From NCBI RefSeq assembly GCF_001074635.1, contig NZ_JUQO01000065.1, positions 1 to 56,817 of the forward strand: a DNA stretch of 56,817 nucleotides, given 5' to 3'. The position numbers and the translations under genes are program-made. Source of the stretch: Streptococcus mitis (lineage in GTDB: Bacteria; Bacillota; Bacilli; Lactobacillales; Streptococcaceae). The notes under the pieces are model-generated. The model was not told where the DNA came from, made no database searches, and saw only the letters and a program-made list of their open reading frames with translations. Below, piece after piece: positions 8,389 through 17,288 of the stretch. The first letter of the stretch is position 1; the number at the start of each line of letters is the position of its first letter.

Positions 8389-9768
8389 ATGTTATTCAAA
8401 TTATTTGTGAAAAAACTTGAAAGGGTCTTTGGCGGACTTTCGCCAGCTCGTCGGATTTTCTTAAGTTTCGCTGGAGTTATTTTTATAGGTTCTCTCCTTT
8501 TGAGTTTGCCTTTTGTTCAGGCGAGTGGCTCGCAGGCTACTTATTTTGACCATCTCTTTACGACGGTGTCTATGGTCTGTGTGACTGGGCTTTTTACGCA
8601 ACCAGTGGCTACCACCTATAATGTCTGGGGGCAGTTGATTTGTATGCTCTTGATACAGATTGGTGGTCTGGGGCTCATGACCTTTATCGGGGTCTTTTAT
8701 ATTCAGGGGAAACAAAAGCTCAGTCTTCGCAGTCGTGAAACTATTCAGGAGAGTTTTAGTTACGGGGAGACTCGGTCACTGAAGGCCTTTATGCGGTCCA
8801 TCTTTTTGACGACTTTTCTGGTGGAGGGATTGGGTGCCTTTCTACTTAGTTTCCGTTTTATTCCTGAGTTCGGCTGGGGACGGGGCATTTTCACCTCTAT
8901 CTTTTTAGCTATTTCAGCCTTTTGTAATGCTGGTTTTGATAATTTCGGCAGTAGCAGTTTAGTGAATTATCAGACGGATCCTTTAATCAATCTGGTCATT
9001 GCAGGTTTGATTATCACGGGTGGTCTCGGCTTTATGGTCTGGTTTGACTTGGCAACCCAGCTAGGAAAGAAGAAAAAACGTCGTCTGCGTTTCCACACCA
9101 AGTTGGTCCTCTTCTTGACTGCAGGAATTTTGCTGTTTGGGACAGTATCCACACTCTTTACGGAGTGGCACAATCCAGGAACGATTGGCAATCTCAGTGT
9201 CCCAGAGAAAGTGCTGGTTAGCTTTTTCCAAACCGTTAGTATGAGAACGGCTGGCTTTGCTTCTATTGATTACACTCAAGCTCGGCCTGTGACCTTGTTT
9301 ATCTATATCTTACAGATGTTTCTCGGAGGGGCGCCTGGAGGAACGGCTGGGGGGCTCAAGATTACGACTTTCTTTGTCTTGTTGGTCTTTGCGCGTAGTG
9401 AATTGCTGGGCTTGCCTCATGCCAATGTTGCCCAGAGAACCATTGAGGCTCGTACAGTCCAAAAATCCTTTAGTGTCTTCATTATCTTTTTGATGACCTT
9501 CTTGTTGGGCTTGATGTTGTTGGGAATTACAGCAGAAGGAACACCGCGATTTATCTACCTCATGTTTGAGACCATTTCCGCCCTTGCGACAGTTGGGGTA
9601 ACGGCAAATCTGACGCCAGAATTGGGCAAGTTAGCCCTCAGCATTGTCATGTTGCTTATGTTTATTGGCCGTATCGGTCCCTTGACCTTGCTGGTTAGTC
9701 TAGCGGATTACCAGCCGGATAAGAAAGATTTGATTCAGTATATGAAAGCAGATATTAGTATTGGATAA
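8389..9768 (+). CDS. trkH: TrkH family potassium uptake protein (membrane channel)
   Basis: A 459-residue integral membrane protein of the TrkH/KtrB family, the K+-conducting subunit of the Trk/Ktr system. Four pore-loop repeats with selectivity-filter glycines are visible: VCVTGL, FCNAGFDNFG, MRTAGFASID and LATVGVTANLT, each next to hydrophobic M1/M2 segments; the GGAPGGTAGG flexible segment matches the KtrB intramembrane loop. The cytosolic gating subunit is encoded 13 bases downstream. The ATG at 8389 is the only in-frame start that fits, and it sits 6 bases from an extended -10 element. Length is usual for the family. Confidence 0.93.
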   Translation: MLFKLFVKKLERVFGGLSPARRIFLSFAGVIFIGSLLLSLPFVQASGSQATYFDHLFTTVSMVCVTGLFTQPVATTYNVWGQLICMLLIQIGGLGLMTFIGVFYIQGKQKLSLRSRETIQESFSYGETRSLKAFMRSIFLTTFLVEGLGAFLLSFRFIPEFGWGRGIFTSIFLAISAFCNAGFDNFGSSSLVNYQTDPLINLVIAGLIITGGLGFMVWFDLATQLGKKKKRRLRFHTKLVLFLTAGILLFGTVSTLFTEWHNPGTIGNLSVPEKVLVSFFQTVSMRTAGFASIDYTQARPVTLFIYILQMFLGGAPGGTAGGLKITTFFVLLVFARSELLGLPHANVAQRTIEARTVQKSFSVFIIFLMTFLLGLMLLGITAEGTPRFIYLMFETISALATVGVTANLTPELGKLALSIVMLLMFIGRIGPLTLLVSLADYQPDKKDLIQYMKADISIG

Positions 9769-9781
9769 GAAAGGAAGAACG

Positions 9782-10447
9782 ATGTCAGATCGTACGATTG
9801 GAATTTTAGGCTTGGGGATTTTTGGGAGTAGTGTCCTGACGGCCCTCGCCAAGCAAGATATGAATATCATTGCTATTGATGACCACGCTGAGCGTATCAA
9901 TCAATTTGAGCCAGTTTTGGCGCGTGGAGTAGTTGGCGATATCACAGATGAGGAACTCCTCAGAACCGCAGGAATTGATACCTGTGATACGGTTGTGGTG
10001 GCAACAGGGGAAAATCTAGAGTCGAGTGTGCTTGCAGTTATGCATTGTAAGAGTCTAGGGGTACCAAGGGTTATTGCCAAGGTCAAGAGCCAGACAGCCA
10101 AGAAGGTACTGGAAAAAATCGGTGCCGACTCGGTGATTTCACCAGAGTATGAAATGGGGCAGTCTCTAGCACAGACCATTCTCTTTCATAACAATGTTGA
10201 TGTCTTTCAGCTGGATAAAAATGTGTCTATCGTGGAGATGAAAATTCCGAGTGTTTGGGCTGGTCAAAGCCTGAGCCAGCTGGATCTACGTGGCAAATAC
10301 AACCTCAATGTCCTAGGGTTTCGTGAACAAGAAAATTCACCACTGGATGTCCAGTTTGGGCCTAATGACCTCTTGAAAGCAGAAGCCTATATCTTGGCTG
10401 TTATTAACAACCAGTATCTAGATGACTTGGCAGAACTAAATTCGTAA
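9782..10447 (+). CDS. trkA: TrkA family potassium uptake regulatory subunit
   Basis: A 221-residue cytosolic RCK protein that gates the TrkH/KtrB channel in response to nucleotides. The N-terminal Rossmann RCK_N domain has GILGLGIFGSSVLTAL, the acidic residue at the end of beta-2 (IAIDDHAERI) and DTVVVATGENLESSV. The C-terminal RCK_C (TrkA_C) domain starts near residue 140 with VDVFQLDKNVSIVEM. I start at ATG 9782, which follows an AAAGGAAG site; the upstream in-frame ATG at 9761 lies within trkH. It is the last gene of the trkH-trkA operon. Confidence 0.93.
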   Translation: MSDRTIGILGLGIFGSSVLTALAKQDMNIIAIDDHAERINQFEPVLARGVVGDITDEELLRTAGIDTCDTVVVATGENLESSVLAVMHCKSLGVPRVIAKVKSQTAKKVLEKIGADSVISPEYEMGQSLAQTILFHNNVDVFQLDKNVSIVEMKIPSVWAGQSLSQLDLRGKYNLNVLGFREQENSPLDVQFGPNDLLKAEAYILAVINNQYLDDLAELNS

Positions 10448-10469
10448 GGAGGGGAATCCCCTCTTTTTT
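10448..10469 (+). terminator. Intrinsic terminator after trkA
   Basis: GAGGGG (10449-10454) pairs with CCCCTC (10458-10463) around a 3-base loop, followed by six T residues, directly after the trkA stop. Confidence 0.85.
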
Positions 10470-10605
10470 GATGTCCAAGATAGGAAATAGAGTCAGAACC
10501 CCTTGTATTCTAGTAAAAGTCCTTCAAAAACTAGACTTTATGGTAAAATAGAAAGAAGTGACAAGAGAGAGTAAGAAAAAATCAGTCCCCCTAAAGGAGT
10601 AGATC

Positions 10606-11622
10606 ATGAAATTATTGTCTATCGCCATCCCTAGCTATAATGCCGCTGCCTATCTTCATTACTGTGTGGAGTCGCTAGTGATTGGTGGTGAGCAAGTTGA
10701 GGTTTTGATTATCAATGATGGGTCCCAGGACCAGACTCAGCAAATAGCTGAGCGTTTAGCCAGTAAGTATCCTAGCATTGTTAGAGCCATCCATCAGGAA
10801 AATAAAGGCCATGGCGGTGCGGTCAATCGTGGCTTGGCGGAGGCTTCTGGGCGCTATTTTAAAGTAGTTGATAGTGATGACTGGGTGGATCCTCGTGCCT
10901 ACCTGAAAATTCTTGAAACCTTGCAGCAACTAGAGAGCGAGGGGCAGGAAGTTGATGCCTTTGTGACTAATTTTGTCTATGAAAAGGAAGGCCAGTCTCG
11001 AAAGAAGAGTATGAGTTACGAGTCAGTCTTGCCTGTCCAGCAGATTTTTGGCTGGGACCAGGTCGGAAATTTCTCCAAAGGCCAGTATATCATGATGCAC
11101 TCGCTGATTTATCGGACAGATTTGTTGCGAGCGAGTCAGTTTCAACTGCCTGAGCATACCTTTTATGTCGATAATCTCTTCGTCTTTACCCCCCTTCAGC
11201 AGGTCAAGACCATGTACTATCTGCCTGTCGATTTCTATCGTTATTTGATTGGGCGTGAGGACCAGTCTGTCAATGAGCAAGTGATGATTAAACGCATTGA
11301 TCAGCAACTCAAGGTCAATCGACTCTTGGTAGACCAGCTTGACTTGTCCAAAGTAAGCCACCCCAAAATGCGAGAATATCTGTTGAATCACATTGAAATC
11401 ACGACGGTGATTTCCAGTGCCCTGCTCAACCGAGCTGGAACAGCGGAACATCTGGCAAAAAAACGTGAGTTGTGGACCTATATTCAGCAGGAAAATCCAG
11501 ATGTCTTTCAAGCTATCCGTAAGACCATGCTCAGCCGTTTGACCAAACATTCAGTCTTGCCAGCTCGGAAACTTTCCAATGTCGTCTATCAAATCACCAA
11601 GTCTGTTTATGGATTTAATTAA
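10606..11622 (+). CDS. Glycosyltransferase family 2 protein
   Basis: A 338-residue GT-A fold transferase. It opens with the GT2 signature LSIAIPSYNAAAYLHYCVES, has the nucleotide-binding IINDGSQDQTQ, the NKGHGGAVNRGL motif and the metal-binding DSDDWVD. The C-terminal 150 residues are helical and lack obvious membrane spans. GT2 enzymes move sugars from nucleotide sugars onto lipids, teichoic acids or proteins; donor and acceptor are not predictable here. A TGG-TAAAAT extended -10 (10541-10549) and an AAAGGAG site precede it. It sits just before the surface adhesin gene, but a link is only guesswork. Confidence 0.88.
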   Translation: MKLLSIAIPSYNAAAYLHYCVESLVIGGEQVEVLIINDGSQDQTQQIAERLASKYPSIVRAIHQENKGHGGAVNRGLAEASGRYFKVVDSDDWVDPRAYLKILETLQQLESEGQEVDAFVTNFVYEKEGQSRKKSMSYESVLPVQQIFGWDQVGNFSKGQYIMMHSLIYRTDLLRASQFQLPEHTFYVDNLFVFTPLQQVKTMYYLPVDFYRYLIGREDQSVNEQVMIKRIDQQLKVNRLLVDQLDLSKVSHPKMREYLLNHIEITTVISSALLNRAGTAEHLAKKRELWTYIQQENPDVFQAIRKTMLSRLTKHSVLPARKLSNVVYQITKSVYGFN

Positions 11623-11645
11623 TATAAGTATTTTATAAGAGGGAT

Positions 11646-11699
11646 TTAAGAAAAATTTTAACTTTTTCTTAATCCTTTTTAATTTTAGGAGATTATACT
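11646..11699 (+). promoter_or_regulatory. pavB promoter region with perfect palindrome
   Basis: A 10-bp perfect inverted repeat (TTAAGAAAAA at 11646-11655, TTTTTCTTAA at 11663-11672) ends where the -35 box should begin. TATACT at 11694-11699 is a good -10, while the -35 position (AATCCT) is poor, which suggests an activator-dependent promoter. The palindrome followed by a T tract could also act as the terminator of the preceding glycosyltransferase gene. Read on the minus strand it contains GTTAA, 7 bases, CTTAA, similar to spaced half-sites of SaeR-type regulators. Confidence 0.5.
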
Positions 11700-11737
11700 A
11701 GAGTCATCAAATAAAGAAAAACTCTAAGGAGAATCCT

Positions 11738-14455
11738 ATGAAATTCAATCCAAATCAAAGATACACTCGTTGGTCTATCCGCCGTCTTAGTGTCGGTGTT
11801 GCCTCAGTTGTTGTAGCCAGTGGCTTCTTTGTTCTAGTTGGTCAACCAAGTTCTGTACGTGCCGATGTAGTCAATCCAACCCCTGCTCAAGTTGGGCCAG
11901 ATGCTACTTCGGTGAGTGAAAAGAGCGACTTACCAGCAGAACTTCTCAAAGAAGCAGTCGATACAGCTCTTCCTTCAGAACAGGCAGACTCAACACCTAA
12001 AGCAAGCTTGGATACTACAAACTCTCCAGAAAAAGCAGCTACGGGTGCTAAAGATCAAGTGGTAGCGCCAAAAGAAGAAGTGCAAGCAAAACCAGAATCT
12101 AAGAAAGAAACAGAAGATGCGGTTAAACCTGCGACAAATCCTGCTCCTACAGTTCCTGGACAAGACCGTGAAGCAAATGAAGTTCAACCAGCAACTACCC
12201 CAGCTGAGGTGCAAAAGGGTGTGGCCGACAATACTAAAGACACAGTAGATGTTCCAGCTACTTACTTGGATAAAGCCAATTTCCCAGGTCCATTCACAGC
12301 CGGCGTCAACCAAGTTATTCCATATGAATTCTTCGCTGGTGACGGTATGTTAACCCGCCTTATCTTGAAAGCATCTGACAAGGCCCCATGGTCAGACAAT
12401 GGTTCAGCTAAAAACCCCGCTCTTCCACCAGTAGAAAAATTGGGCAAAGGTCTCTACTTCTATGAAGTGGACTTGGCAGGTACCCAAGGTAAATCTGATA
12501 AAGAGCTTCTAGACCTTTTGAAACAAAATGGCACTCAAAGTTACAAGGCAACTATCAAGGTGTACGGTGCCAAAGATGGCAAGGCTGATTTGACTAATAT
12601 CGTAGCGACTAAGGATTTGGATGTCAACTTGAATGGCTTAACTACTCCAGCTGAAGTGCAAAAAGGCGTGGCTGACAATACTAAAGACACAGTAGATGTT
12701 CCAGCTACTTACTTGGACAAGGCCAACTTCCCAGGCCCATTCACAGCCGGTGTCAACCAAGTTATTCCATATGAATTCTTCGCCGGTGACGGTATGTTAA
12801 CTCGCCTTATCTTGAAAGTATCAGATAAAGCCCCATGGTCAGACAACGGATCAGCTAAAAATCCTGCTCTTCCACCAGTAGAAAAATTGGGCAAAGGACT
12901 CTACTTCTATGAAGTAGATTTGGCTGGTACCCAAGGCAAATCAGATAAAGAGCTTCTAGACCTTTTGAAACAAAACGGCACTCAAAGTTATAAAGCTACT
13001 ATTAAAGTGTACGGTGCTAAAGATGGCAAGGCTGATTTGAGCAATCTTGTAGCGACTAAGGATTTGGATGTCAACTTGAACGGCTTGACTACCCCAGCTG
13101 AAGTGCAAAAAGGCGTGGCCGACAACACTAAAGACACAGTAGATGTCCCAGCTACTTACTTGGACAAAGCCAACTTCCCTGGTCCATTCACAGCCGGCGT
13201 CAACCAAGTCATTCCTTACGAATTCTTCGCTGGTGACGGTATGTTAACTCGCCTTATCTTGAAGGCTTCAGACAAGGCTCCATGGTCAGACAACGGCTCA
13301 GCAAAAAATCCAGCTCTTCCACCAGTAGAAAAATTGGGCAACGGCCTCTACTTCTACGAAGTGGACTTGGCCGGCACCCAAGGTAAATCAGATAAAGAGC
13401 TTCTAGACCTCTTGAAACAAAACGGTACTCAAAGTTATAAAGCTACCATCAAGGTATATGGTGCGAAAGATGGCAAGGCAGATTTGAGTAATCTCGTAGC
13501 AACAAAAGAATTGGATGTCAACTTGAACGGCTTGACTACTCCAGCTGAAGTGCAAAAAGGCGTAGCCGACAACACTAAAGACACAGTAGATGTTCCAGCT
13601 ACATACTTGGACAAAGCCAACTTCCCAGGCCCATTCACAGCTGGTGTCAACCAAGTCATTCCATACGAATTCTTCGCTGGTGACGGTATGTTGACTCGTC
13701 TGATTTTGAAAGCCTCCGACAAGGCTCCATGGTCAGATAACGGTTCAGCAAAAAATCCAGCTCTTCCACCAGTAGAAAAATTGGGCAAAGGTCTTTACTT
13801 CTATGAAGTAGACTTGGCAGGAACTCAAGGTAAATCAGACAAAGATTTATTAGACCTCTTGAAACAAAACGGCACTCAAAGTTATAAAGCTACTATCAAA
13901 GTGTACGGTGCGAAAGACGGCAAGGCAGACTTGAGCAATCTTGTAGCGACTAAGGATTTGACAGTAAACTTGCATGGACATCAGTCTCTGATTCCGATGC
14001 AGTCAGGTTTCGTCCCATCTTCTAATGGTTCAGCTATGCCGGCTCCAATGATGAATAGTCATCAAGATGCGTCTAAGATGAACGCTCAAATGCCTAGTGC
14101 CAATCAAGATGAGATGAAATCTAAAATGCCAGCTGCTAGTCAGGATAAGATGATGCCTAACAAAGAGCAGGATAAAACCATGAATACTAGCCAGCCTATG
14201 GCAACACCAGGCATGAAACAAGATCAGGATCAAGTTCCAGCAGCCTCAAGCAAAATGCCTGATGAAGGCAAGATGGCATCTAATAACAAGGTGTCAACTC
14301 CAATGACGGCTGATCAAATGAAAGACCAAAAAGACATGCTTCCATATACTGGTGAAGCCCAAACCTCAATGGCTACTATTGGATTCTTTGGATTAGCATT
14401 GGCTGGCCTGCTAGGTGGACTCGGTTTGAAAGCTAAAAAAGAAGAAAATGACTAG
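11738..14455 (+). CDS. pavB: PavB-like SSURE-repeat LPXTG surface adhesin
   Basis: A 905-residue cell-wall-anchored protein. It opens with a YSIRK-type signal peptide (variant YTRWSIRRLSVG, likely cleavage after VRA near residue 42), then a Pro/Glu/Lys-rich region, four near-identical 149-residue SSURE repeats starting TTPAEVQKGVADNTKD, a methionine-rich spacer (about residues 745-867), and the sortase motif LPYTG at residue 868 with hydrophobic segment and basic tail. In S. pneumoniae, PavB with SSURE repeats binds fibronectin and plasminogen. The two-component system encoded just downstream matches the pneumococcal arrangement. The repeat number (four here) is known to vary between strains. 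A TAAGGAG site precedes the ATG. Confidence 0.93.
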   Translation: MKFNPNQRYTRWSIRRLSVGVASVVVASGFFVLVGQPSSVRADVVNPTPAQVGPDATSVSEKSDLPAELLKEAVDTALPSEQADSTPKASLDTTNSPEKAATGAKDQVVAPKEEVQAKPESKKETEDAVKPATNPAPTVPGQDREANEVQPATTPAEVQKGVADNTKDTVDVPATYLDKANFPGPFTAGVNQVIPYEFFAGDGMLTRLILKASDKAPWSDNGSAKNPALPPVEKLGKGLYFYEVDLAGTQGKSDKELLDLLKQNGTQSYKATIKVYGAKDGKADLTNIVATKDLDVNLNGLTTPAEVQKGVADNTKDTVDVPATYLDKANFPGPFTAGVNQVIPYEFFAGDGMLTRLILKVSDKAPWSDNGSAKNPALPPVEKLGKGLYFYEVDLAGTQGKSDKELLDLLKQNGTQSYKATIKVYGAKDGKADLSNLVATKDLDVNLNGLTTPAEVQKGVADNTKDTVDVPATYLDKANFPGPFTAGVNQVIPYEFFAGDGMLTRLILKASDKAPWSDNGSAKNPALPPVEKLGNGLYFYEVDLAGTQGKSDKELLDLLKQNGTQSYKATIKVYGAKDGKADLSNLVATKELDVNLNGLTTPAEVQKGVADNTKDTVDVPATYLDKANFPGPFTAGVNQVIPYEFFAGDGMLTRLILKASDKAPWSDNGSAKNPALPPVEKLGKGLYFYEVDLAGTQGKSDKDLLDLLKQNGTQSYKATIKVYGAKDGKADLSNLVATKDLTVNLHGHQSLIPMQSGFVPSSNGSAMPAPMMNSHQDASKMNAQMPSANQDEMKSKMPAASQDKMMPNKEQDKTMNTSQPMATPGMKQDQDQVPAASSKMPDEGKMASNNKVSTPMTADQMKDQKDMLPYTGEAQTSMATIGFFGLALAGLLGGLGLKAKKEEND
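12194..13975 (+). repeat. Four tandem 447-bp SSURE repeats inside pavB
   Basis: Repeat units begin at 12194, 12641, 13088 and 13535, exactly 447 bp (149 codons) apart, the last slightly shorter. Protein copies differ by only a few residues (for example ASDKAP/VSDKAP, GKGLYF/GNGLYF, KDLDV/KELDV), while third codon positions vary more, so protein sequence is being kept. Such in-frame repeats can gain or lose copies by recombination. Confidence 0.95.
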
Positions 14456-14578
14456 TCTAGCTACAGACTTTCTATCTAGGATATGAAAAATCTAGATATC
14501 GTTTAGAATGTTCGTAAAGAGATTAAAATAGTGTTATACTATTGTGGTATAGCACTGTTTTTTTCAAAGGAGAGACAG

Positions 14579-15277
14579 ATGGGAAAGACAATTTTACTCG
14601 TTGACGACGAGGTAGAAATCACAGATATTCATCAACGTTATCTGGTTCAGGCAGGATATCAGGTTTTGGTGGCCCATGATGGAGTAGAGGCCTTAGAAAT
14701 CTTCAAGCGAAAACCGATTGATTTGATTATTACAGATATCATGATGCCTCGGATGGATGGTTATGATTTGATTAGTGAGGTTCAGTATCAATCTCCAGAT
14801 CAGCCTTTTCTCTTTATCACGGCTAAGACTAGCGAGCAGGACAAGATTTATGGCCTGAGCCTAGGGGCAGATGACTTTATTGCCAAGCCCTTTAGCCCTC
14901 GTGAGCTGGTTTTGCGTGTCCACAATATCTTGCGTCGCCTTCATCGTGGAGGTGAGACAGAAGTCGTCAGTCTCGGGGATTTACGGATGAATCACGGTAG
15001 TCATGAGGTCCAAGTCGGAGATGTGGCGCTTGATTTGACAGTCAAATCCTTCGAACTTCTATGGCTTTTAGCCAGCAATCCAGAGCGGGTTTTCTCTAAG
15101 ACAGACCTCTATGAAAAGGTCTGGCAGGAAGACTATGTGGATGATACCAATACCTTGAATGTTCATATTCATGCTCTTAGACAGGAGTTGACTAAACATG
15201 CTAGTGCAGAAACACCGACCATCAAAACCGTCTGGGGCTTGGGCTACAAAATTGAGAAAGCACGAGGTAGTCAATGA
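14579..15277 (+). CDS. OmpR/PhoB-family response regulator (TCS08-like)
   Basis: A 232-residue regulator. The receiver domain has the acidic pair D9-D10, phosphoacceptor D53 in LIITDIMMPRMDG, the switch Thr in FITAKTSEQ and Lys in FIAKPFSPREL. The C-terminal winged-helix DNA-binding domain includes LDLTVKSFELLWLL and the VWQEDYVDDTNTLNVHIHAL recognition region. I start at ATG 14579, which has an AAAGGAGAG site; the upstream ATG at 14531 has none. The stop overlaps the kinase start by 4 bases. In pneumococcus this pair (TCS08, similar to SaeRS) is adjacent to and affects pavB. A TATACT -10 lies at 14535-14540. Confidence 0.92.
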   Translation: MGKTILLVDDEVEITDIHQRYLVQAGYQVLVAHDGVEALEIFKRKPIDLIITDIMMPRMDGYDLISEVQYQSPDQPFLFITAKTSEQDKIYGLSLGADDFIAKPFSPRELVLRVHNILRRLHRGGETEVVSLGDLRMNHGSHEVQVGDVALDLTVKSFELLWLLASNPERVFSKTDLYEKVWQEDYVDDTNTLNVHIHALRQELTKHASAETPTIKTVWGLGYKIEKARGSQ

Positions 15278-16326
15278 AATTAAAAAGTTATATTTTAGTG
15301 GGGTATATCATTTCAACACTCCTAACGATTATCGTGGTTTTTTGGGCCATCCAGCGAATGCTAATTGAAGAAAGAGAAATTTATTTCCTAGTGGGTATGA
15401 CTCTCGTGGCTAGTTTTATCGGTGCTGGGATTAGTCTCTTTCTTTTATCACCGGTCTTTACTTCATTGAGCAAACTCAAGGAACATGCCAAGCGAGTAGC
15501 GGACAAGGACTTTCCATCAAATCTGGAGGTTCAAGGCCCTGTAGAATTTCAACAATTAGGCCAAGCTTTCAATGAAATGTCCCATGATTTGCAGGCCACC
15601 TTTGATTCCTTGGAAGAAAGCGAGCGAGAAAAGGGTTTGATGATTGCCCAGCTGTCGCATGATATCAAGACCCCTATCACTTCGATCCAAGCGACGGTAG
15701 AAGGGATTTTGGATGGGGTTATCAAGGAAGGAGAACAGGACCATTATCTAGCAACCATTGGACGCCAGACAGAAAGACTCAATAAACTGGTTGAGGAGTT
15801 GAATTTTTTGACTCTAAACACAGCTAGAAATCAGGTCGAAACGACCAGCAAAGACAGCATTTTTCTGGACCAGCTCTTGATTGAGTGCATGAGTGAATTT
15901 CAGTTCTTGATTGAGCAGGAAGAGCGAGATGTCCATTTGCAGGTAATTCCAGAGTCTGCCCGGATTGAGGGAGATTATGCCAAACTTTCTCGTATCTTGG
16001 TTAATCTGGTCAATAACGCTTTTAAATACTCAGCTCCAGGAACCAAGCTGGAAGTGGTGGCTAAGCTGGAAAATAGCCGTCTTTCAATCAGTGTGACAGA
16101 TGAGGGACAGGGGATTGCCCCAGAGGATTTGGAGAATATTTTCAAACGCCTTTATCGTGTAGAGACTTCGCGTAACATGAAAACAGGTGGTCATGGCTTA
16201 GGGCTTGCGATTGCGCGTGAATTGGCCCATCAATTGGGTGGAGAAATTACAGTCAGCAGCCAGTACGGTCTAGGAAGCACCTTTACCCTCGTTCTAAACC
16301 TTTCTGGCAATGAAAATAAAGCTTAA
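15274..16326 (+). CDS. Sensor histidine kinase (TCS08-like)
   Basis: A 350-residue membrane kinase. Two membrane segments near the N-terminus (about 5-26 and 37-60) have almost no extracellular loop, as in intramembrane-sensing kinases. A HAMP-like linker follows, then the H-box LSHDIKTPITS with phosphorylated His129, the N-box ILVNLVNNAFKYS, the G1 box VTDEGQGIAPED and the G2 box GGHGLGLAIA. It phosphorylates the regulator encoded upstream with a 4-base ATGA overlap. The short loop suggests a membrane-derived rather than soluble signal; the signal itself is unknown. Confidence 0.92.
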   Translation: MKLKSYILVGYIISTLLTIIVVFWAIQRMLIEEREIYFLVGMTLVASFIGAGISLFLLSPVFTSLSKLKEHAKRVADKDFPSNLEVQGPVEFQQLGQAFNEMSHDLQATFDSLEESEREKGLMIAQLSHDIKTPITSIQATVEGILDGVIKEGEQDHYLATIGRQTERLNKLVEELNFLTLNTARNQVETTSKDSIFLDQLLIECMSEFQFLIEQEERDVHLQVIPESARIEGDYAKLSRILVNLVNNAFKYSAPGTKLEVVAKLENSRLSISVTDEGQGIAPEDLENIFKRLYRVETSRNMKTGGHGLGLAIARELAHQLGGEITVSSQYGLGSTFTLVLNLSGNENKA

Positions 16327-16332
16327 AACCCC

Positions 16333-16520
16333 TTTACAAATCCAGCCATTCATGGTAGAATGGATTTTGTGCGAAATATCAGCAGGAAAGCATGAAGCTC
16401 GTCAACAGGTGTCTTATGATAAGTAACCTTGGCTGTTTAGGCGAAGGGCATCTGCACGAATCAGGGCTTTCTAAGTGACTATTTCCACCGAAATATTATT
16501 TATATCAGGAGGACATTCAC
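16333..16520 (+). promoter_or_regulatory. rpsD promoter and structured leader
   Basis: The promoter is TTTACA (16333-16338), 17 bases, TGG-TAGAAT (-10 at 16356-16361). The start should be near 16368, giving a leader of about 150 bases before rpsD. In Firmicutes ribosomal protein S4 represses its own mRNA by binding such a leader, so this is a candidate S4-binding leader. I did not establish the fold. Confidence 0.55.
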
Positions 16521-17132
16521 ATGTCACGTTATACAGGACCATCTTGGAAACAAGCTCGTCGCCTTGGCCTTTCACTTACAGGTACAGGTAAAGAATTGGC
16601 ACGTCGTAACTACGTACCAGGACAACACGGACCAAACAACCGTTCTAAATTGTCAGAATACGGTTTGCAATTGGCTGAAAAACAAAAACTTCGTTTCACT
16701 TACGGTGTAGGTGAAAAACAATTCCGTAACTTGTTCGTACAAGCTACAAAAATTAAAGGCGGAATCTTAGGTTTCAACTTCATGCTTCTTTTGGAACGTC
16801 GTTTGGATAACGTTGTTTACCGTCTTGGTCTTGCGACTACTCGTCGTCAAGCTCGTCAATTCGTAAACCACGGTCACATCCTTGTTGACGGAAAACGCGT
16901 TGATATCCCATCATACCGCGTAACTCCAGGTCAAGTGATCTCAGTTCGTGAAAAATCATTGAAAGTTCCAGCTATCCTTGAAGCAGTAGAAGCTACTCTT
17001 GGACGTCCAGCATTCGTATCATTCGACGCTGAAAAATTGGAAGGTTCATTGACTCGCTTGCCAGAACGCGACGAAATCAACCCAGAAATCAACGAAGCAC
17101 TTGTCGTTGAATTCTACAACAAAATGTTGTAA
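16521..17132 (+). CDS. rpsD: 30S ribosomal protein S4
   Basis: A 203-residue primary-binding protein of the small ribosomal subunit. Diagnostic segments are the N-terminal [15 protein letters not shown], the 16S-binding [13 protein letters not shown], the [13 protein letters not shown] helix, and the S4 RNA-binding domain [21 protein letters not shown]. The N-terminus lacks the zinc-binding cysteines found in some S4 forms. Codon use is strongly biased, as expected for a highly expressed gene. An AGGAGG site lies upstream of the ATG. It is the last conserved gene before the accessory island. Confidence 0.98.
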   Translation: MSRYTGPSWKQARRLGLSLTGTGKELARRNYVPGQHGPNNRSKLSEYGLQLAEKQKLRFTYGVGEKQFRNLFVQATKIKGGILGFNFMLLLERRLDNVVYRLGLATTRRQARQFVNHGHILVDGKRVDIPSYRVTPGQVISVREKSLKVPAILEAVEATLGRPAFVSFDAEKLEGSLTRLPERDEINPEINEALVVEFYNKML

Positions 17133-17171
17133 TATTTTATTAAATAAGATAGGCTGTAAAGCCTTGATATT

Positions 17172-17208
17172 AAGCACTTTGGGGCGCTTTCCCTTAGTGC
17201 TTTTTTTG
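17172..17208 (+). terminator. Intrinsic terminator after rpsD
   Basis: AAGCACT (17172-17178) pairs with AGTGCTT (17196-17202), with extra G/C pairing inside, followed by a run of seven T residues starting at 17201. Confidence 0.85.
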
Positions 17209-17288
17209 TTTTTACTACCCTTTTAGTTACCCTTAACTAATTTTAGGTATAGTAAGAGGGTAGCCCCAAAATGGGACACCCTTATTAT

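Noticed and set aside
12194..13975. Long tandem repeats as a CRISPR or mobile repeat
   Set aside because: They are in-frame protein-coding SSURE repeats of exactly 149 codons.
14455..14510. Terminator after pavB
   Set aside because: ATCTAG/CTAGAT can pair, but there is no T run, so it is not called.
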